This document shows, in pieces, positions 47,595-59,783 of a stretch of DNA of 64,000 nucleotides. Position 1 is the first letter of the stretch; each line of letters opens with the position of its first letter. Both the position numbers and the translations under genes were made by a program. The notes below the pieces were generated by a model. It saw nothing but the letters and a program-made list of their open reading frames with translations. It made no database searches and had not been told where the DNA came from. Source of the stretch: Lasioglossum baleicum (lineage: Eukaryota > Arthropoda > Insecta > Hymenoptera > Halictidae); contig NC_134933.1 of NCBI RefSeq assembly GCF_051020765.1, forward strand, positions 16,837,461-16,901,460, given 5' to 3'.

Positions 47595-50500
47595 CAGAAG
47601 AAAACACGAAAAAAAGTACACCGAGCGGAAGTCGAAAGTCACAACAGGGCTCGTGCCGGCTAAATATGCGCACTTAATCTAAATCATCCTCTTGTTGCTT
47701 TGCCGCGCGTTGAGAAGCCACGCGACAGGAGGCGGGAAGCAAACGAAAGAGAGCAAGGAGACACGGCCCGTTGCCGCTGCTTTCGCCCGGTGCTCTCCGA
47801 GAGCTTTCTTTTCGAGCAAACGTTTACAATTTACGATTTTTTTCTTAATTTTTTCGATAAAAAGACCCGCCGACCCGGCCAAAGCCCCGGGAATGTCCGA
47901 ACAAATTGGTGGCAAGGGTTAGCTCGGAAGTTTCGATCGCGTTTTGGCCGTCATTTCCCAAGAAGCTCCAGGAATTCGTGGCTCGAGACTCCTCTTGCCG
48001 AGCCTCTCGATCGCTCGAGCGGAAGAGAGACTGCTCTCGCGACGCAATCGACCACCGTTTCCGTTTCCTTGCCGTATCCGGGGCACGTACGCGTTCCGCC
48101 GATTATTCCAGGCACGCGGTTTAATGAAATCCGATCGAACCGAATCGCGTACTAATAAAATTAGAGTGGTAAGCCCGGATAACGCGAGGGTCTTAAAATT
48201 CCGGGCATAGCGGCTGCGGAACAATTTCAAATTCTTCCGCGACGAACGTCGAGCAGGGAAACGCAGCTGCGCCCTCGTCGAAACATTCCACGGAAATCGA
48301 TTCTCCTTGGTCTCTACGTTCACCGATCACCCGATATTCAATGGCTCTTAATCAGCAGTCTAGTTCGACGAGTATTCATTTGCACTGCCGGTAGTACGTT
48401 TTTAACCGAGTTAACCCATTACACTGCGAGTCGAACACGTCTGTACAGAATCGCTAAACGCGGAGTTTCAATCATCGAGCCATCGCTATTTCCCAGTTCA
48501 ATCGACGAATCGAGTATTTTAAGGTTGCCGTGCGAATTGAGTAACGCAAATCCTTCATAGAACTAGAATCCGAGTTTTACGAAAGCTTCTGTTTCATCGG
48601 ACATTTATAAGAAAATCCTATGTCCAGCCTGACGTGATAATGATTTTTGCATCACTAGTTTCTTATTTTATTGATTTCCAGCACGTTAGTTAATGATGTA
48701 ATAATGTTAAAATGACATCGTAATGTAGGAATATAATTGATCTACGTCATTTAGTAGAAACATTAAATGAATTGAAGAATATCAATACATCGTTTTGAAT
48801 ATATCGAGATTGTTAAAGAAGAGAAGAATACAGTGGTCCACGCGCTCGATCTAGCTGTCCATTTGGTAAAAAAGCAACTAAATGTCCATGACATTCAAAA
48901 ACGATGAAATTAATGAGATTTATTAAAAATTGTGATTAGAACAAGCATTTAAAAAGTGATGACAATTGTAATGACAATAATGATTTGTCAATATGATGTA
49001 ATGTCAATTGTTCTTGTTGTTTATAAACATTATATTTTTGTTTCTTATAATTAATATTATGTTTTTCGCACAGTTTTAAATAAAATATTTACAATTATGT
49101 TTATAAAATCCATTACTTCAAAAATGATTGATTATTGTGTCTATTTAAAATCTAAACCTGATTTATCAGACTCCTCCGATAATCTGAGAAAAAAATGTTT
49201 AAAACTAAACTTAATCAACATCCAGCAGTCCACAAATTTCAATCCGAAGAATTAGAAAAGAAATGTTTAATGCATAAATAATTACAGTCACATTGAATTT
49301 TTAAAAGTCAATATGTATTTTTGACTTCATAATATTGTAGCCGATATCAAAACGAGTCCAACCACCTAAATGACAATACCTTTAAACTTTTAAATAGTGC
49401 TACGATATTAATGAACAGCTAGATCGAGCACGTGGACCAGTGTGGCTACTTCTTGCGATCGATGCTAACCATTTCGCCTTTGCATAAAGATCCCCAGTCC
49501 AACAACGAGTATTCGCTTCGGCCCGGACTCGAACATTTCTCGAATATCAGCGGAGCCGTCCGTGAGCGAAGATTGAAAAGCGTAGGGGAGTTTGGGTCAG
49601 CGGCTCGCGGTTCGTGCGTGCCGTTGCGCTTCGTTTCTGTCATGCGTGTCGTTGCCAATTGGCGGCGTATTTCCAGTCAGCTGTGACCGTGACAAATCGG
49701 GCATTTAGCGCGACGATTCAACGGTTCGACGGAACAATTCGTTTCGGAATGCTCGCGAACGGGTTACATCGATCGATCTCGCAGACGGCGGCGGATGGAA
49801 CGAACAAGTGGTTCGCTCGATGAAAATGAGCGGTGAAACGAGAAGAGGTATAGCAGAACCGTTGGAAGAGAACCTTCCCCTACAGCTTGACCGAGAAGAC
49901 CGTATTACCTCCTCGTGTAAAGTCCTCCGCGAGGGAACCGCGCTCAGAATCTCGGTAATGTTGTCGGTTGGGCGGTAAATCAGAGCCGGACAAAATTATT
50001 TCTGTCTTGCAAGTGGGGGATCGAGATGTCGCGGTTGAGGATGATGGAGTGCGCGCGTGACTCGAGAGCCGACCACTAAATTTATCGCTCCGTCCGCGTA
50101 GATCGAATCGAAGCTGGCCGTGGATAAGCGGGCGGGAGATTGCGCTATCCTCGCGACCGTTTCGAAGAGAGAACGATCGCGGAAGAAGCTCTGGAGGAAG
50201 AACGCCGAGGACTCGACGGTGCGTCGATGAAACGTAGCAGCGAGAAGGGAACAAAGTTTCCGTGTTTATGTTGGCAGCAAGCGCGCGTCCCTGGTTCGAA
50301 CGAAAAGCACAGGCTTTTACGACTGCGAGTGGGTAAACCCGTGAGCGAAAGGGTACTAATACTACTAATCCTCGGTGAAATGTTCGAGGAACGTTCGCGC
50401 CGAAAATAAGCACTACGAGAGACTGCAGATGACCGAAATACGCTCCCTATCGGGAGCAAACGGGCTCGAGACGAGGCACCCGGGTACCGCGGGTACGGCG

Positions 50501-53122
50501 GGTAACGATCAAGTCTTCTGTAACGATCAACGTTCGACTGAAACCCGCATGCGGTCCCGAACGACACAGAGGGTCCTTTACCGGGGCATACTCGGTTGGA
50601 CATGTACAAACGCTAGATACAAAAGCGGGGTAACAAATTGTGCCCTTATAATGCGGTTCCTCTGCATATAATACAACTCAATTAGCTTAAGCAGTCTCGC
50701 TATACATAAATTGCTTAGTTCAAGCTAGTCTGGAGCAAAATATAACGCGGTACAAATCATTCGGGGTATAAGAGGGTTGACTGTGCTTCGAACGAAACGC
50801 GGTTTCGGGAATTCGTTTGAGCAACAACGCACCGCAACGGCCTGCTTGGTCGATCGATGCGAAACGCGTGACCTCGCGTCACACGGTCTGCCCGGTCTTA
50901 CGATTATGACTGTACTCGCCGCGGGAAAGAAACGGTAGAGGCCAGGTGAGATGGAGAGAGAGAGAGAGAGACCGCGCATCTGGTGGGAGTACCAGGTTGT
51001 CCAACCAGCGAGAAGGTAGCCGTGGACTGCCCACCGCGGCTCATTGGCCGACTTCGCGACCCGACCGAACCTTATCGTATTATCGGCAACTGGTCGTTAC
51101 GATACCGTGGCCGAGCGACAACGATCGTCGGTCACCTTTCCCAACCTGCGCGCTGCGATCCGTCGAACAGGTTGCACCCTATGCAACGAGCAAACAGAGA
51201 TCAAGGAAAGAGGTCTCGAGCGATTTGCAAAAGTTAATGATCGAGAACGGCTCCTTGACGAATTTCGAGGACGCGCGTTCGTAAGAATGCGCTCGAAGCT
51301 GCTCACATCCGCTCCGCTGTCCCGGGTTCTCGCTCTCGACTTTCGTGTTTCAAGACGGATCGCGGTTTGACCAGCGAGGAACGGAGACACTGCCAGGGAA
51401 GAGAGAAAGAAAGAAAGAGAGAGAGAGAAGGCGGGATAGCGCGGAAGCTGGAGAAAAAGAGACGAAACCGGGCTGCTGCCGACTTACAAATTATACGCGC
51501 CCGACGAGATTTACGGTGACGCTCCGAGCGAGACCATTGTCCATCCTCGCTGCTCGCTTCTTTGCCTCTTTACTCGTTCGCTCGTTCGCTCGTTCGTCTT
51601 TGTTCTTTCCCGTGGATCGTACGGATCTAGCGAGGCCGCGCGCGTCTCTCCGCTGCAGTGCGTGGAACGGAACGGGCAGGATTTTCGGATCGTCCGGCGA
51701 AACGAGGGGAACGAGGATAAGATAGTATTCGTCACGAAAAAACCGGGGAATCTCGATTGAGAAAGAGAGAGAGAGAGAATCCGGTTCCCCGATCGAGTAA
51801 TCGGCCCTCGAATTCGAGCCGAAGGATCCGGAGGCCCGCGAACGATTGATAAACCAAGTCCCGGACGTTGCGACGCGACATCGCTACCGAAAGAGTCGAA
51901 TAACGCTTGCGGTAAAGGTTCCTCGAACCCACTTAAATACCTGTTAAATACCTGTCGTCGAAACAAACCACGAACCTTCTAATATATTTATCAAACACTC
52001 GGTCGTGTGGACGACGCGGAACAGGTAGGTAGGTGGGCGAGGTGCGACGGTACAGCGTCGACTGTGCGCAGAAATCCCCTTTAAATCGTTGACAAATATT
52101 TGCTCGACCTTTGGGAGAGACCTCCGTCACCTTTCGCCCTGCGGCTCCGGTATTCACTATGTATAGCGTTTCGTCGGTTTTACCTGCGCGTTCCAGCCGG
52201 CGACGACCGCACGCGAAACGAGTTTCTCCGAGAAAATCGCTGCGAAAAACGAATCGGACGAGACGACTACGACGACGAACGATGACGAACAACAATGTAC
52301 GACGACAGCGAGGACAAGAACGACCGGTAGAGCGTTTACGAAGCTGCCTCGTCTCTGGATGCTGGAACCTTGGATGGTAGGGCAGCGATAACGGTCTCTA
52401 TCGTAGTACAAATATTTACGTAATAAACGCGGGTACGCATCTCGTGCAGCTCGAGCTACCGAATAATTTACTGTTCCTCGAGATACCTGGCTCGCGTCAG
52501 CAACGGCAGGCGACGATGCAGTCACGAGAAGTGCGTCGCTCCACGGCCACGGATTCGCGACACTCGTCGACTAGAGATTTTTGGCATCCGGAGACGAACA
52601 GGACTCGGAGATTTCCCGGGTACGCGACGTAACGAGCAATTTAACCGTGAAGAAATGAAACCGTAAATCTCGGGACAGGTCTTACTCACGGGGGAGAGCA
52701 GCAGTAACTACCAAAGGTGGATTTATGGCGTCATTAATCATTCCGCGTGCGCGTAACGCGCCACGTAATTGATAACCCAGATGACGCACTTCGGAACTGG
52801 AGCACTCGTTAGTTCGTCACGTTTGGAAAGTACTGACGTTTAACCGCTCCGAGGATCGGCCGATTCCCGCGTAATTACCGGCGTAAAAGTGTAACGTTCT
52901 CGATTACAGCGACGTGACTCGCGTAATTGCGCGAGGCGACCGATCGCCGGAACCTAAACGGTGGAACGTGCGTCTTCGATACCGTGGAAATACGAGGAAA
53001 TTCGAGAGACGGTCTGCCATGTGGATGTCACTGTCGGAGAGGAGGAATACGTACCAGAATGAGCCGGCGATAGGGGTGACGAGAAGGAGGCAGACCGCCA
53101 CGAAAACGAGGCGCATCTCCAT
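33277..53122 (-). CDS. Wnt6: Wnt6, secreted Wnt ligand (five coding exons)
   Basis: Joining 53122-53055, 44775-44555, 34791-34672, 34594-34395 and 33738-33277 gives 1,071 nt: 356 residues plus TGA, with consistent phases. It is a secreted, palmitoleoylated Frizzled ligand. Residues 1-20 are a signal peptide (MEMRLVFVAVCLLLVTPIAG). The start of the mature protein, FWTVGNQLVMDPTLICKKTR, matches the Wnt6-type VG..LVMDP..IC..(A/T)RRL pattern. Then come CQYQFRNRRWNCT (sequon at 82), DTRETGFVNAITAAGVTYAV, GDWEWGGCGDNV and LHNNDAGRL. CHGLSGSC places the lipidated Ser at 219. KPPDRFDLIYSEDSPDFC, CNSTS (sequon at 302), CCGRGY and FRWCCEVTC complete the cysteine-rich region. The length is near human WNT6 (365). 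The frame is open upstream of the chosen ATG, but only this Met starts a good signal peptide. Confidence 0.96.
33739..34394 (-). other. Wnt6 intron 4
   Basis: A 656-bp phase-0 intron, donor CTG|GTAGGC and acceptor GTGCGCAG. It is moderately AT-rich in the middle. No feature is recognisable. Confidence 0.85.
34395..34594 (-). CDS. Wnt6: Wnt6 coding exon 4
   Basis: It completes Gly137 and encodes residues 138-203: NRLGKFIPTPEIQKSLPTE, DWEWGGCGDNVKFGFKKSRE and LVKLHNNDAGRL. The acceptor is CTGTGTGCAG and the donor is CTG|GTAGGC, an unusual but valid GT. Confidence 0.95.
34595..34671 (-). other. Wnt6 intron 3 (77 bp)
   Basis: A minimal intron, donor AAAG|GTAAGA and acceptor CTGTGTGCAG, splitting Gly137 after one base. 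It is strikingly short beside the 8-10 kb introns 1 and 2. Confidence 0.9.
34672..34791 (-). CDS. Wnt6: Wnt6 coding exon 3
   Basis: It completes Asp97 and encodes residues 98-136 plus one base: TRETGFVNAITAAGVTYAVT, CTMGHLVECSCD and KMTSK. Acceptor TATTTTCAG; donor GTAAGA. Confidence 0.95.
38090..38135. repeat. Degenerate GAAAC/GGGAC pentamer repeat
   Basis: Units of the form CGAAACGGGA, then CGAAA, repeat in tandem with drift. The block resembles the (GGGAC)n array at 45266-45350 in unit length and composition. Confidence 0.7.
40628..40645. repeat. 18-bp palindrome TTAGCGCC-AC-GGCGCTAA
   Basis: Two perfect 8-base arms surround a 2-base centre, in Wnt6 intron 2. The arm equals the outer part of the inverted repeat at 9485-9567. 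Confidence 0.7.
44555..44775 (-). CDS. Wnt6: Wnt6 coding exon 2
   Basis: It completes Trp23 and encodes residues 24-96 plus one base of Asp97: TVGNQLVMDPTLICKKTRR, the helix KEPSLLKEIARG, ECQYQFRNRRWNCTT and LRKILLR. The acceptor is ACGATTCCAG and the donor is GGG|GTGAGT. Confidence 0.95.
45266..45350. repeat. (GGGAC)n / (GAGAC)n pentanucleotide array
   Basis: About seven uninterrupted GGGAC units are flanked on both sides by GAGAC and GAAAC variants. The symmetric decay from a homogeneous core suggests recent slippage expansion. Confidence 0.9.
47538..47590. repeat. Longest (GA)n microsatellite in the window
   Basis: About 25 almost uninterrupted GA units, in Wnt6 intron 1. Confidence 0.95.
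48831..49442. mobile_element. AT-rich DNA transposon with 33-bp inverted ends
   Basis: The ends begin CAGTGGTCCACGCGCTCG (left) and CACTGGTCCACGTGCTCG (right, reverse complemented). They match over 33 bp with three mismatches, including the shared GCTCGATCTAGCTGT. TA precedes the left end and TG follows the right, so a TA duplication is plausible but altered. The 546-bp interior is extremely AT-rich and has no long frame, which suggests a non-autonomous Tc1/mariner-type element. Confidence 0.8.
50631..50785 (-). mobile_element. CAGTCAACCC-family MITE, copy C (inverted)
   Basis: It ends ATAAGAGGGTTGACTGTG (reverse complement CACAGTCAACCCTCTTAT). Its interior TTGCTTAGTTCAAGCTAG is the reverse complement of the matching part of copy A. 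The other end, GTGCCCTTATAATGCGGTT, is a diverged terminal repeat. The overall length of about 155 bp is close to copy A. Confidence 0.65.
53055..53122 (-). CDS. Wnt6: Wnt6 coding exon 1 (signal peptide)
   Basis: It encodes residues 1-22 and two bases of Trp23. MEMRLVFVAVCLLLVTPIAG is a good signal peptide. Donor TG|GTACGT joins exon 2 to restore the conserved Trp before (A/T)VG. A second Met at codon 3 is an alternative start. The frame continues open upstream to 53419 without a convincing protein, so the leader is assumed to be 5' UTR. Confidence 0.85.
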
Positions 53123-56097
53123 CCCCTCCGCCCCGCGGAACAGCGCGTCGACGGTCGCCAATTGCTTCCTTTCTCCGGTGTGTACGGTGTGTCGCGTCGT
53201 CGGGTACCGGATGCCGGACGTCGAAATCCGGAATCGACGCGGATCCCAAGAAAATCGAGCTCTATCGGAGTGCCTCGAGATTCCTGACCTACGAGGAACC
53301 CGTCGTGCGACGTGTGGCGAGCGACGAGGTTCGATCACAGTCGGCTTCTTTTCGGAAATGTCCGTGAAGTCTCGTAGGAGAAATTCTTTATCGAGCACCC
53401 GATCTCCTCGACCGTTCACTCTCGACTACTTTCTCGTATCTGGTCTTTGCTTCTGTCGACACTTCACCGAAACACGATCGTGTTCTTCCTCTTCTTCTTC
53501 TTCGTCGTCTTCTTCTTCTTCTGCCTCTACTTCGTCCTTCTCCTCCTCCACCACAGCCTTCTCCTCCTGCTACCGCTGTTGCTGTTGCTTCTGCTGATCT
53601 TCCTCGACGTGGTCGCAGCAGCCCTCTTCTTCCTTCTCCAGTCTACCGCCTGTTCTTCTTCCTCGACTTTTTCTTCGACCGCTAGCGCTCGGGATACGCC
53701 GATCAAAGGGAAACAGCCTCTTTGAAACACGCGAACGGATATAAATATTGAGTGCGTCGAATCTTCATGATCTCCTCTCTCCGAAGTACCGCGAAACCAT
53801 GGAAAAACAATCAAGTTGTACCGTTTGTTTTGCCTGGGTGGATCGTAATCCGCCGGCGCAATGGATTGCAAATGGCCGCTGTCACGGAGAACCGATCGAG
53901 GAACGACCGGAAGGAAGGGAAGCAAGAACTCTTCCGGTTTCGCGGAGCGATGCGCGCGTCCCCCTACCCCGTTCGCGTTCCCCCTTAGTCCACTTTTCCG
54001 TTACGGTTTCCCCGCTTTCAACCCCCTTCCGTCGACGTTCGGCGAAACTCGCGATTCCGTCGGTGCTTGTCAGTTCCTGTTGATCTCGATCGAAAGCACG
54101 GCCAACGAGACGCGGTCAGAATCTAGGAAGCTGCCGTTTTCTTCCGGCGGGGACAAAAACTCGTCGCGTTCCTGCCAGAACTACGTCACCACGAACTTTG
54201 AGTGTTGCCTTACCCCCACCAGAAATATACCGAGCAGTAGAGAACATCTGCCCCACCATTCGCCTTGGTTCTCTGCTGCTCTTCTTCTTCTTCGTCGTCG
54301 TCGTCCTCCTCCTCTTCGTATTCTTCGTCTTGCTCCTCTTCTACTTTTAATTTTTTTCTGCCGATTCTCCTACCCCTGGGCCGACAGCGGTTTTTCTCTA
54401 CGACATCACCGTTAGCACGTTCACTGCACCATCGAGATCGACGTCGACGTCGACGTCGTCAGCCTCACCACCGTCGCGACGTCGTGCTCGAACCAACAGC
54501 GGCGACCACATCCCCCGCCGTCGATCGTCGAAGCAGATTATATCTCGAGCCGATCGAAGGGGAACAAGGAAGAGATGCGAATTTTTTTTTCTCCCGGACG
54601 ACGATCGAAGGGCGCGCGTGTGCACGAGAGATCACGCCTGGAAACCGAGCGGAAACCGGGAGGAAATCGGCGTACGTCCGGGAGAAGGGAGAACGAACCG
54701 AGAGAACCGGAGAGAACCAAAAGGAACGGAGGAAGAAGGGAGGCGAGAAGAAGGACGAAAGGGTAGAGAGAAGGGTGAAGGAAGAAGGTCGAAAAGCTCG
54801 CGCGGCGCGGCGCGATCGTGCGGAGGTGGAAAGCAGTCGATGGTAGGGGAGAGGAGAGGAGAATCGTTGGTCCGTGATCGGCGACGAGGCTCCCGGTCGG
54901 AGCGAACCGTACGAGACTGTTGCGGACTAGGCAGGTGAGCGCCGCTCGGCGGCAACGAGACGCAACCAAGCCCCTCTTTTCCTCTTTTAACTCTCCGTAG
55001 AACCTCTCGGCTCGGCTCCTCTCCGCTTCGCAACCTGCCGCTACCGAGAGAGAAAGAGCGAGAGAGAAAGAGCGAGAGAGAGAGAGAGAGAGAACCGCGG
55101 AGGGAGAACCGAGCGCGCTCGCTATCGTTTTCTTTTCTCGACCTTTCTTCGGCTCCGCGAGCCAAACACCGCGTTTCGAGCAGCAAACGCGATTTAAGAC
55201 GATTAGCCTGGGACCCTCCACTCTGACGCTTCTTCGCGCTCTCAAGACACCCGAGAGTCCCGAGGGATCCGACACGCATGGCCGAGTAAATCCTTCCTTT
55301 CGTTCGCCGAGGAGCCTCTTTTCCGCGCGAACTCCTGCCGCTCCCGGGTAGCGCCACCTCGAAAGACGGATATCGGTTACAATGACATTCTTCACCGTGG
55401 CACTCTCGTTACCGAACCGACACCGTCGACGGAAGCGTGTCACCCTGCAACTCAATCCCGAACGATCCGCCGAACGACGAAACTCGGTAGCATCGCGTCT
55501 TCTCCGTTATTCCCGCTCGTCCTATCCCCCTTTGGTTCTTCTTGTTCCGCTCTCTGGGCAAGCAGGAGAGCACGAGAGCGGCTGCGTCCACCTTTCGCCT
55601 GTTTCGCCTTCGATCGCTTCTCCAACCTGATCCCTGTGCTCTCTCTCCCTCCGATCATGGCTCGCCGGTACACGGTACACGGTACACGGCGGAGGCGCAT
55701 CGTACAGGGCTATCGAGGACTTAAGCTGTCGGCGTGTGGCTCGCTACATCCTTTTCATCTCCGCCGCCACGACAAAGCCGCGGTTGCTACGACCAGGTAC
55801 CCCTCAACGATCCTGATCCTTCGAATACGTCTCCTTTTCGGAAAGCGTATCGATACCACCACCGGTGCGGTGGCAAAGGCCGATAAACCGGTGATCCAGC
55901 GGTGGCATCGAGACACCAGGAAGTCGGCCCCTACCGGTTTACCGGCGAGACTAGTCTTCCTTCTGTTTCACCGTTGCCACCCGTGTTCGACGCCGCGCCG
56001 GCCCAGATAGGAGCGAGACGGATCGAGAATGACCCAATTGTCGGATCTCGTTCACAGTGGCGCGGTATCTCGAGCTATGGGTCAATTGCTTCGTTGA

Positions 56098-56134
56098 CCG
56101 AGAGAGAGAGGGAGAGAGAGAGAGAGAGAGAGAG
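56098..56134. repeat. (GA)n microsatellite
   Basis: About 17 GA units with a single GG interruption. Confidence 0.9.
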
Positions 56135-59100
56135 AACGCTACCAGAGCCGACTCGGTGTCACGATCGTTCTCCGTTAGTTCGTGGAATCGGCGAGAACCG
56201 TTCGACGATTCTCCCCGGTGACACGGTGGTAGCCGGTGTACGAACTTATGCGAGTCGCGCGGGATCAATCGGCGGATTTCGAATTCGCCGACAAAGCGCG
56301 CCCGTCGTGTGGCTATCCGACGAACGAAGAAACGAGCGATAACAACGACGATGAAAAGAAGCAGGAAAAGCAAAAGCGAGGAAGAGCGACGCGGTAAAAG
56401 GAGTTGTCTGCCGTGGCCGTATCATTACCGTCGAATCCTACCTCCTCGAGGGACGAGGAGAGTTTAGCGCGGCAGCGAAGAGAGCCCGGTGGAAAGGGTG
56501 GAGAGAGACCGACAAACGGCTCGGCAAAGAAGGAACGAGATAGGACGAACGGGGAGAGTAGTAGGAGGAAGAGCCGAGGTGCCCGGAGTGCAAGGGGTCA
56601 GCGGGGGTCCGTATTACAGCTCATTTAGCAGCGGGGTCCTGTGCCCCTTCGGCGGCTCGAGAGATCCTCTCGGATCAGACCGGACCCGTGGACCTACGGC
56701 AAAGACGAGTTCGTTTCGTTCCCATAGACTCCGAATTCGAATCCGTTTGCCGCCACCGGGATCCTTCCACCGGCGATGATCGCTTTCCCATCACCCCGTT
56801 CGCACGTATAGACGACGCACGGTCCGGCGATTTGCTAAAGCTGCCGAGCAGCGTTTCGTGCGAGCTTAAAATAGCGCGAACGCAACACGTTCGGAAGAGG
56901 CGAGAGCAGAAACGCGAAAAAAAAGAGACAAGAAAACGTACTGCGAAAAAAACAGTGGAAATGGGAATGGGTAGACGACGGCACGGGGGAACGAGTAAGA
57001 GAAGAAGGAGACGGAGAAGGAAGAAGCGAGGACGTTACCGAGTTGTGACCAACACAGACACGGAATAGCCAGTAATTTATGGGTGAGACTAATTACCGGG
57101 GAATGCCGCTCCTCCGACTCTCCTGTGGTCCTAAGGCCGCGCGTCTCTGTCTCCCCCAGACCAGTTTTCAGAGACTAGCCCGAGCTTCGTTTAGCCCAAC
57201 TTTGTCTTGTGGTTCGTTGTTGCCTTCTCATCCCTCCCCATTTCCGATCTCCCCATTTTCACCGGCGTTCGATCTCGATTCCGGGCGCGCACCCATCATC
57301 GATTTCCGATCGCGGGATCGGCTCGCGGGATCGGCTCGTTGACCGGGTAGATCTTCGTTTCCCCAAACGATCGGGTGGTCGTCGAGCGGCCGCAACAAAG
57401 AGAAATCGTTATTTCGAGAAAGGATGAAAATATCGGGCGAGCTTGCTCGAGCAGATAATGGGCAAAGAAAAAAAGAGGCGTGTTCCCACGAGCCATCGCG
57501 GCGAAGGAGAAGGGTGTCGGAACAATACCGAGGCCCCGGTCCCCGATTCCCGTCCTTCGTTTCGACATTAGCCTGACCTAGCAATTTGGAGCAAGCTCTC
57601 TCGGTGTGCCTCGCCGGCTACCACACGATTCCTCTTCGTTAAATACCATTATACGTTTCAGAGTTGGACACCCGGTCGTCGCATGAGTCGTGAATTCCTG
57701 AGAACCTGCTCGAACCTCGACAGCCAGCAGCGCGCCGGTGGCTGTCGGCCCTGCTCGGGACGATAGAGGCGGACCAAAGCGCGCAGCCACCAACAGATTC
57801 CTCTATTATGACGAGAACGAATCGAGGGAGAGGCAGGGAGGGACAGGGAGACGAAGAGAAAGAGAGAGAAAGGAAACCAGCCCGGAGAAGGATGAAAAAA
57901 AAGAAAACGGTATACTGACGTGGGCGCGTGACGAACTCTCCTCGATAGAGCCTTGGAGGAGGCGCGTTCTTTTTCTTTGGTCCGCACAGCCCGTGGACAC
58001 CGCGTCTCGATAAAACCTACATTCAAATTTCGCGATCGGTCGCAAAAACCTTCGACGAACTGCGAGAAGAAAGGCCAACGTCGAGGGAAGAGGAGGAGGA
58101 GGAGAAGAAAAAGAAGAGGCGGCTGCGAAGCGGACGGATCAGCAGAATGAAGGAAGAGAATCGGAGAGAACCGCAAACAGTTTTTGCCGCGAATCTCGCA
58201 AGGCCGCGTCGTAGACGGTCGAGCCGAGACCTCGTGACCGAGTGGTGGACTCGAAAGCAGTGCGCGGACTTGGGACCGATGACACGGGATCGGTCCCACG
58301 ACAAAGAAACAGCGAGACGAGCTGGATCCGACTGTTTTTCTGCGCCGTGACGTTTCGCCAATTTATTGCGTCTCTCCCTGTCATCCACGGACCGATATAT
58401 CCTCGAGGAATTTCGCGTTGGCCGAATCCTCGAATCCTCGAATCGGCCCCCTCCTCTCGATAACGTTCGAAGCTGTTGCTCTCCTCGCCCGTGTCCGCGC
58501 GCCCAGCTAAATCAGGCCCCAGGTTGCACGAGGATTTTGCGCGATTCCGCCGCGGTTTATCTTCTAGAAGGGAACGGGTCGAGAGAATAGATTAGAGCAA
58601 AGCTGGCAATTACGCCTCGAGAGACGGACGGTACCCTCGCGACGACGGTACTCGCTCGCTCGTAACTTTCGATATATCGGAGCGTTATCGCGCGCTCCAG
58701 GGAAGAACTGTCTCCGGTGCATACGAGCGCAGCGTACAACCTTCAGTGTGCGGCCACCAGATATCGAAACTAATAATTATTCGATTCGCGTTTCATTCCT
58801 AATTACCGAAGGCCACCGTGTCGAACTGTTTCGAAAGAACCGGGGCACCGTGCGTCGTTAAATACAAAGCAGATACCGATCGGCAGCCAGTTTCTGCAGG
58901 CAATAAGCGTGCTCTCCTGCCGAGATGGAAACCGAACCGAACGATCTCGAATGGGCGTTTACAGCTCGGCGTTTCGCGATCGAACCGGGTAAACAAATGC
59001 ATGAGTAAACGCGCTGTAGCAATTACACGGCACTTACGTACCGGCTCGCGTATGCAGCCAGCCTCGGGATACTCGAGTAGGTTTCTCCGTTCGCGTCTCG

Positions 59101-59783
59101 CTGATCCTCTTTTTCTCCCTCCCTCTGTCTCCCCCCTCCTGCCCCCCTCGCTCTCTCTCTGTATGTGTTTGTTTTCACCAGGCAACCCCAAACTTTTTAT
59201 CGTCTCTCTCCTCGCAATGTGCACGCTCATATCCCTCGATTCTTTCCACTCCGTTTTCTTCGTTTAGCCTTCCCGTTCCCTCTCTCCCTCTCTCTCTCTC
59301 TCTGTCTCTCGTCTCTCCCTCCCCGTGGCTCCCTCGAGTTTCCACAATAGTAATTACGAGGCAGACCGATCGTAAATTTTACGTAGGCTAAACGCACGCA
59401 CGGCCAACCGCGAACACCGCGCGACCACTTTCTATTTCCCATGGGGCCATGGGACCTCCTCTCTCGAGGCGCGCGGCTCGCGGCGCGCAACCAGTCGATA
59501 CGGTCCGATCGCGGGGACCAACGGGGACCAGCGTGGAAGGGGACACCAGGCACGACCCGACTGACCCGTCCGGGTTAAACGAGTCCGCGTGCCCCGTGTT
59601 CGCCACTTGTCCCGGGCTCGTTCGCCTTGTTTCTCTTTCCGCGTTATCGTTGTTCCCCCCGAGGTGCTCTCTAGATTTCCTCTTATTCGTCGAACGTTAC
59701 GTTCGATCGGGTACACGATCGAGAGCGATCACGACGTCTATCCGCGCTGTGTCTCCTTATACCCCACACGAACACGTTCTCAC

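Larger units (their letters stand above)
44776..53054 (-). other. Wnt6 intron 1
   Basis: An 8.3-kb intron, donor TG|GTACGT and acceptor ACGATTCCAG. It contains a GGGAC pentamer array (45266-45350), a (GGCGC)n run near 45684-45715, a long (GA)n run (47538-47590), an AT-rich stretch with a terminal-inverted-repeat element (48831-49442) and copy C of the MITE family (50631-50785). No further coding exon is seen. Confidence 0.85.

Noticed and set aside
48411..48450. TTAACCCATTACACTGCGAG as another piggyBac-type terminus
   Set aside because: The start looks right, but no matching inverted end with TTAA was found within the AT-rich stretch that follows.
50285..50310. GGTTCGAAC resembling a tRNA T-loop
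   Set aside because: The flanking bases do not pair into a T-stem and no acceptor or anticodon arms can be formed around it.
53742..53751. TATAAATA as a promoter element for Wnt6
   Set aside because: It reads as a TATA box on the plus strand, opposite to Wnt6, and lies about 620 bp from the start codon with no supporting initiator.
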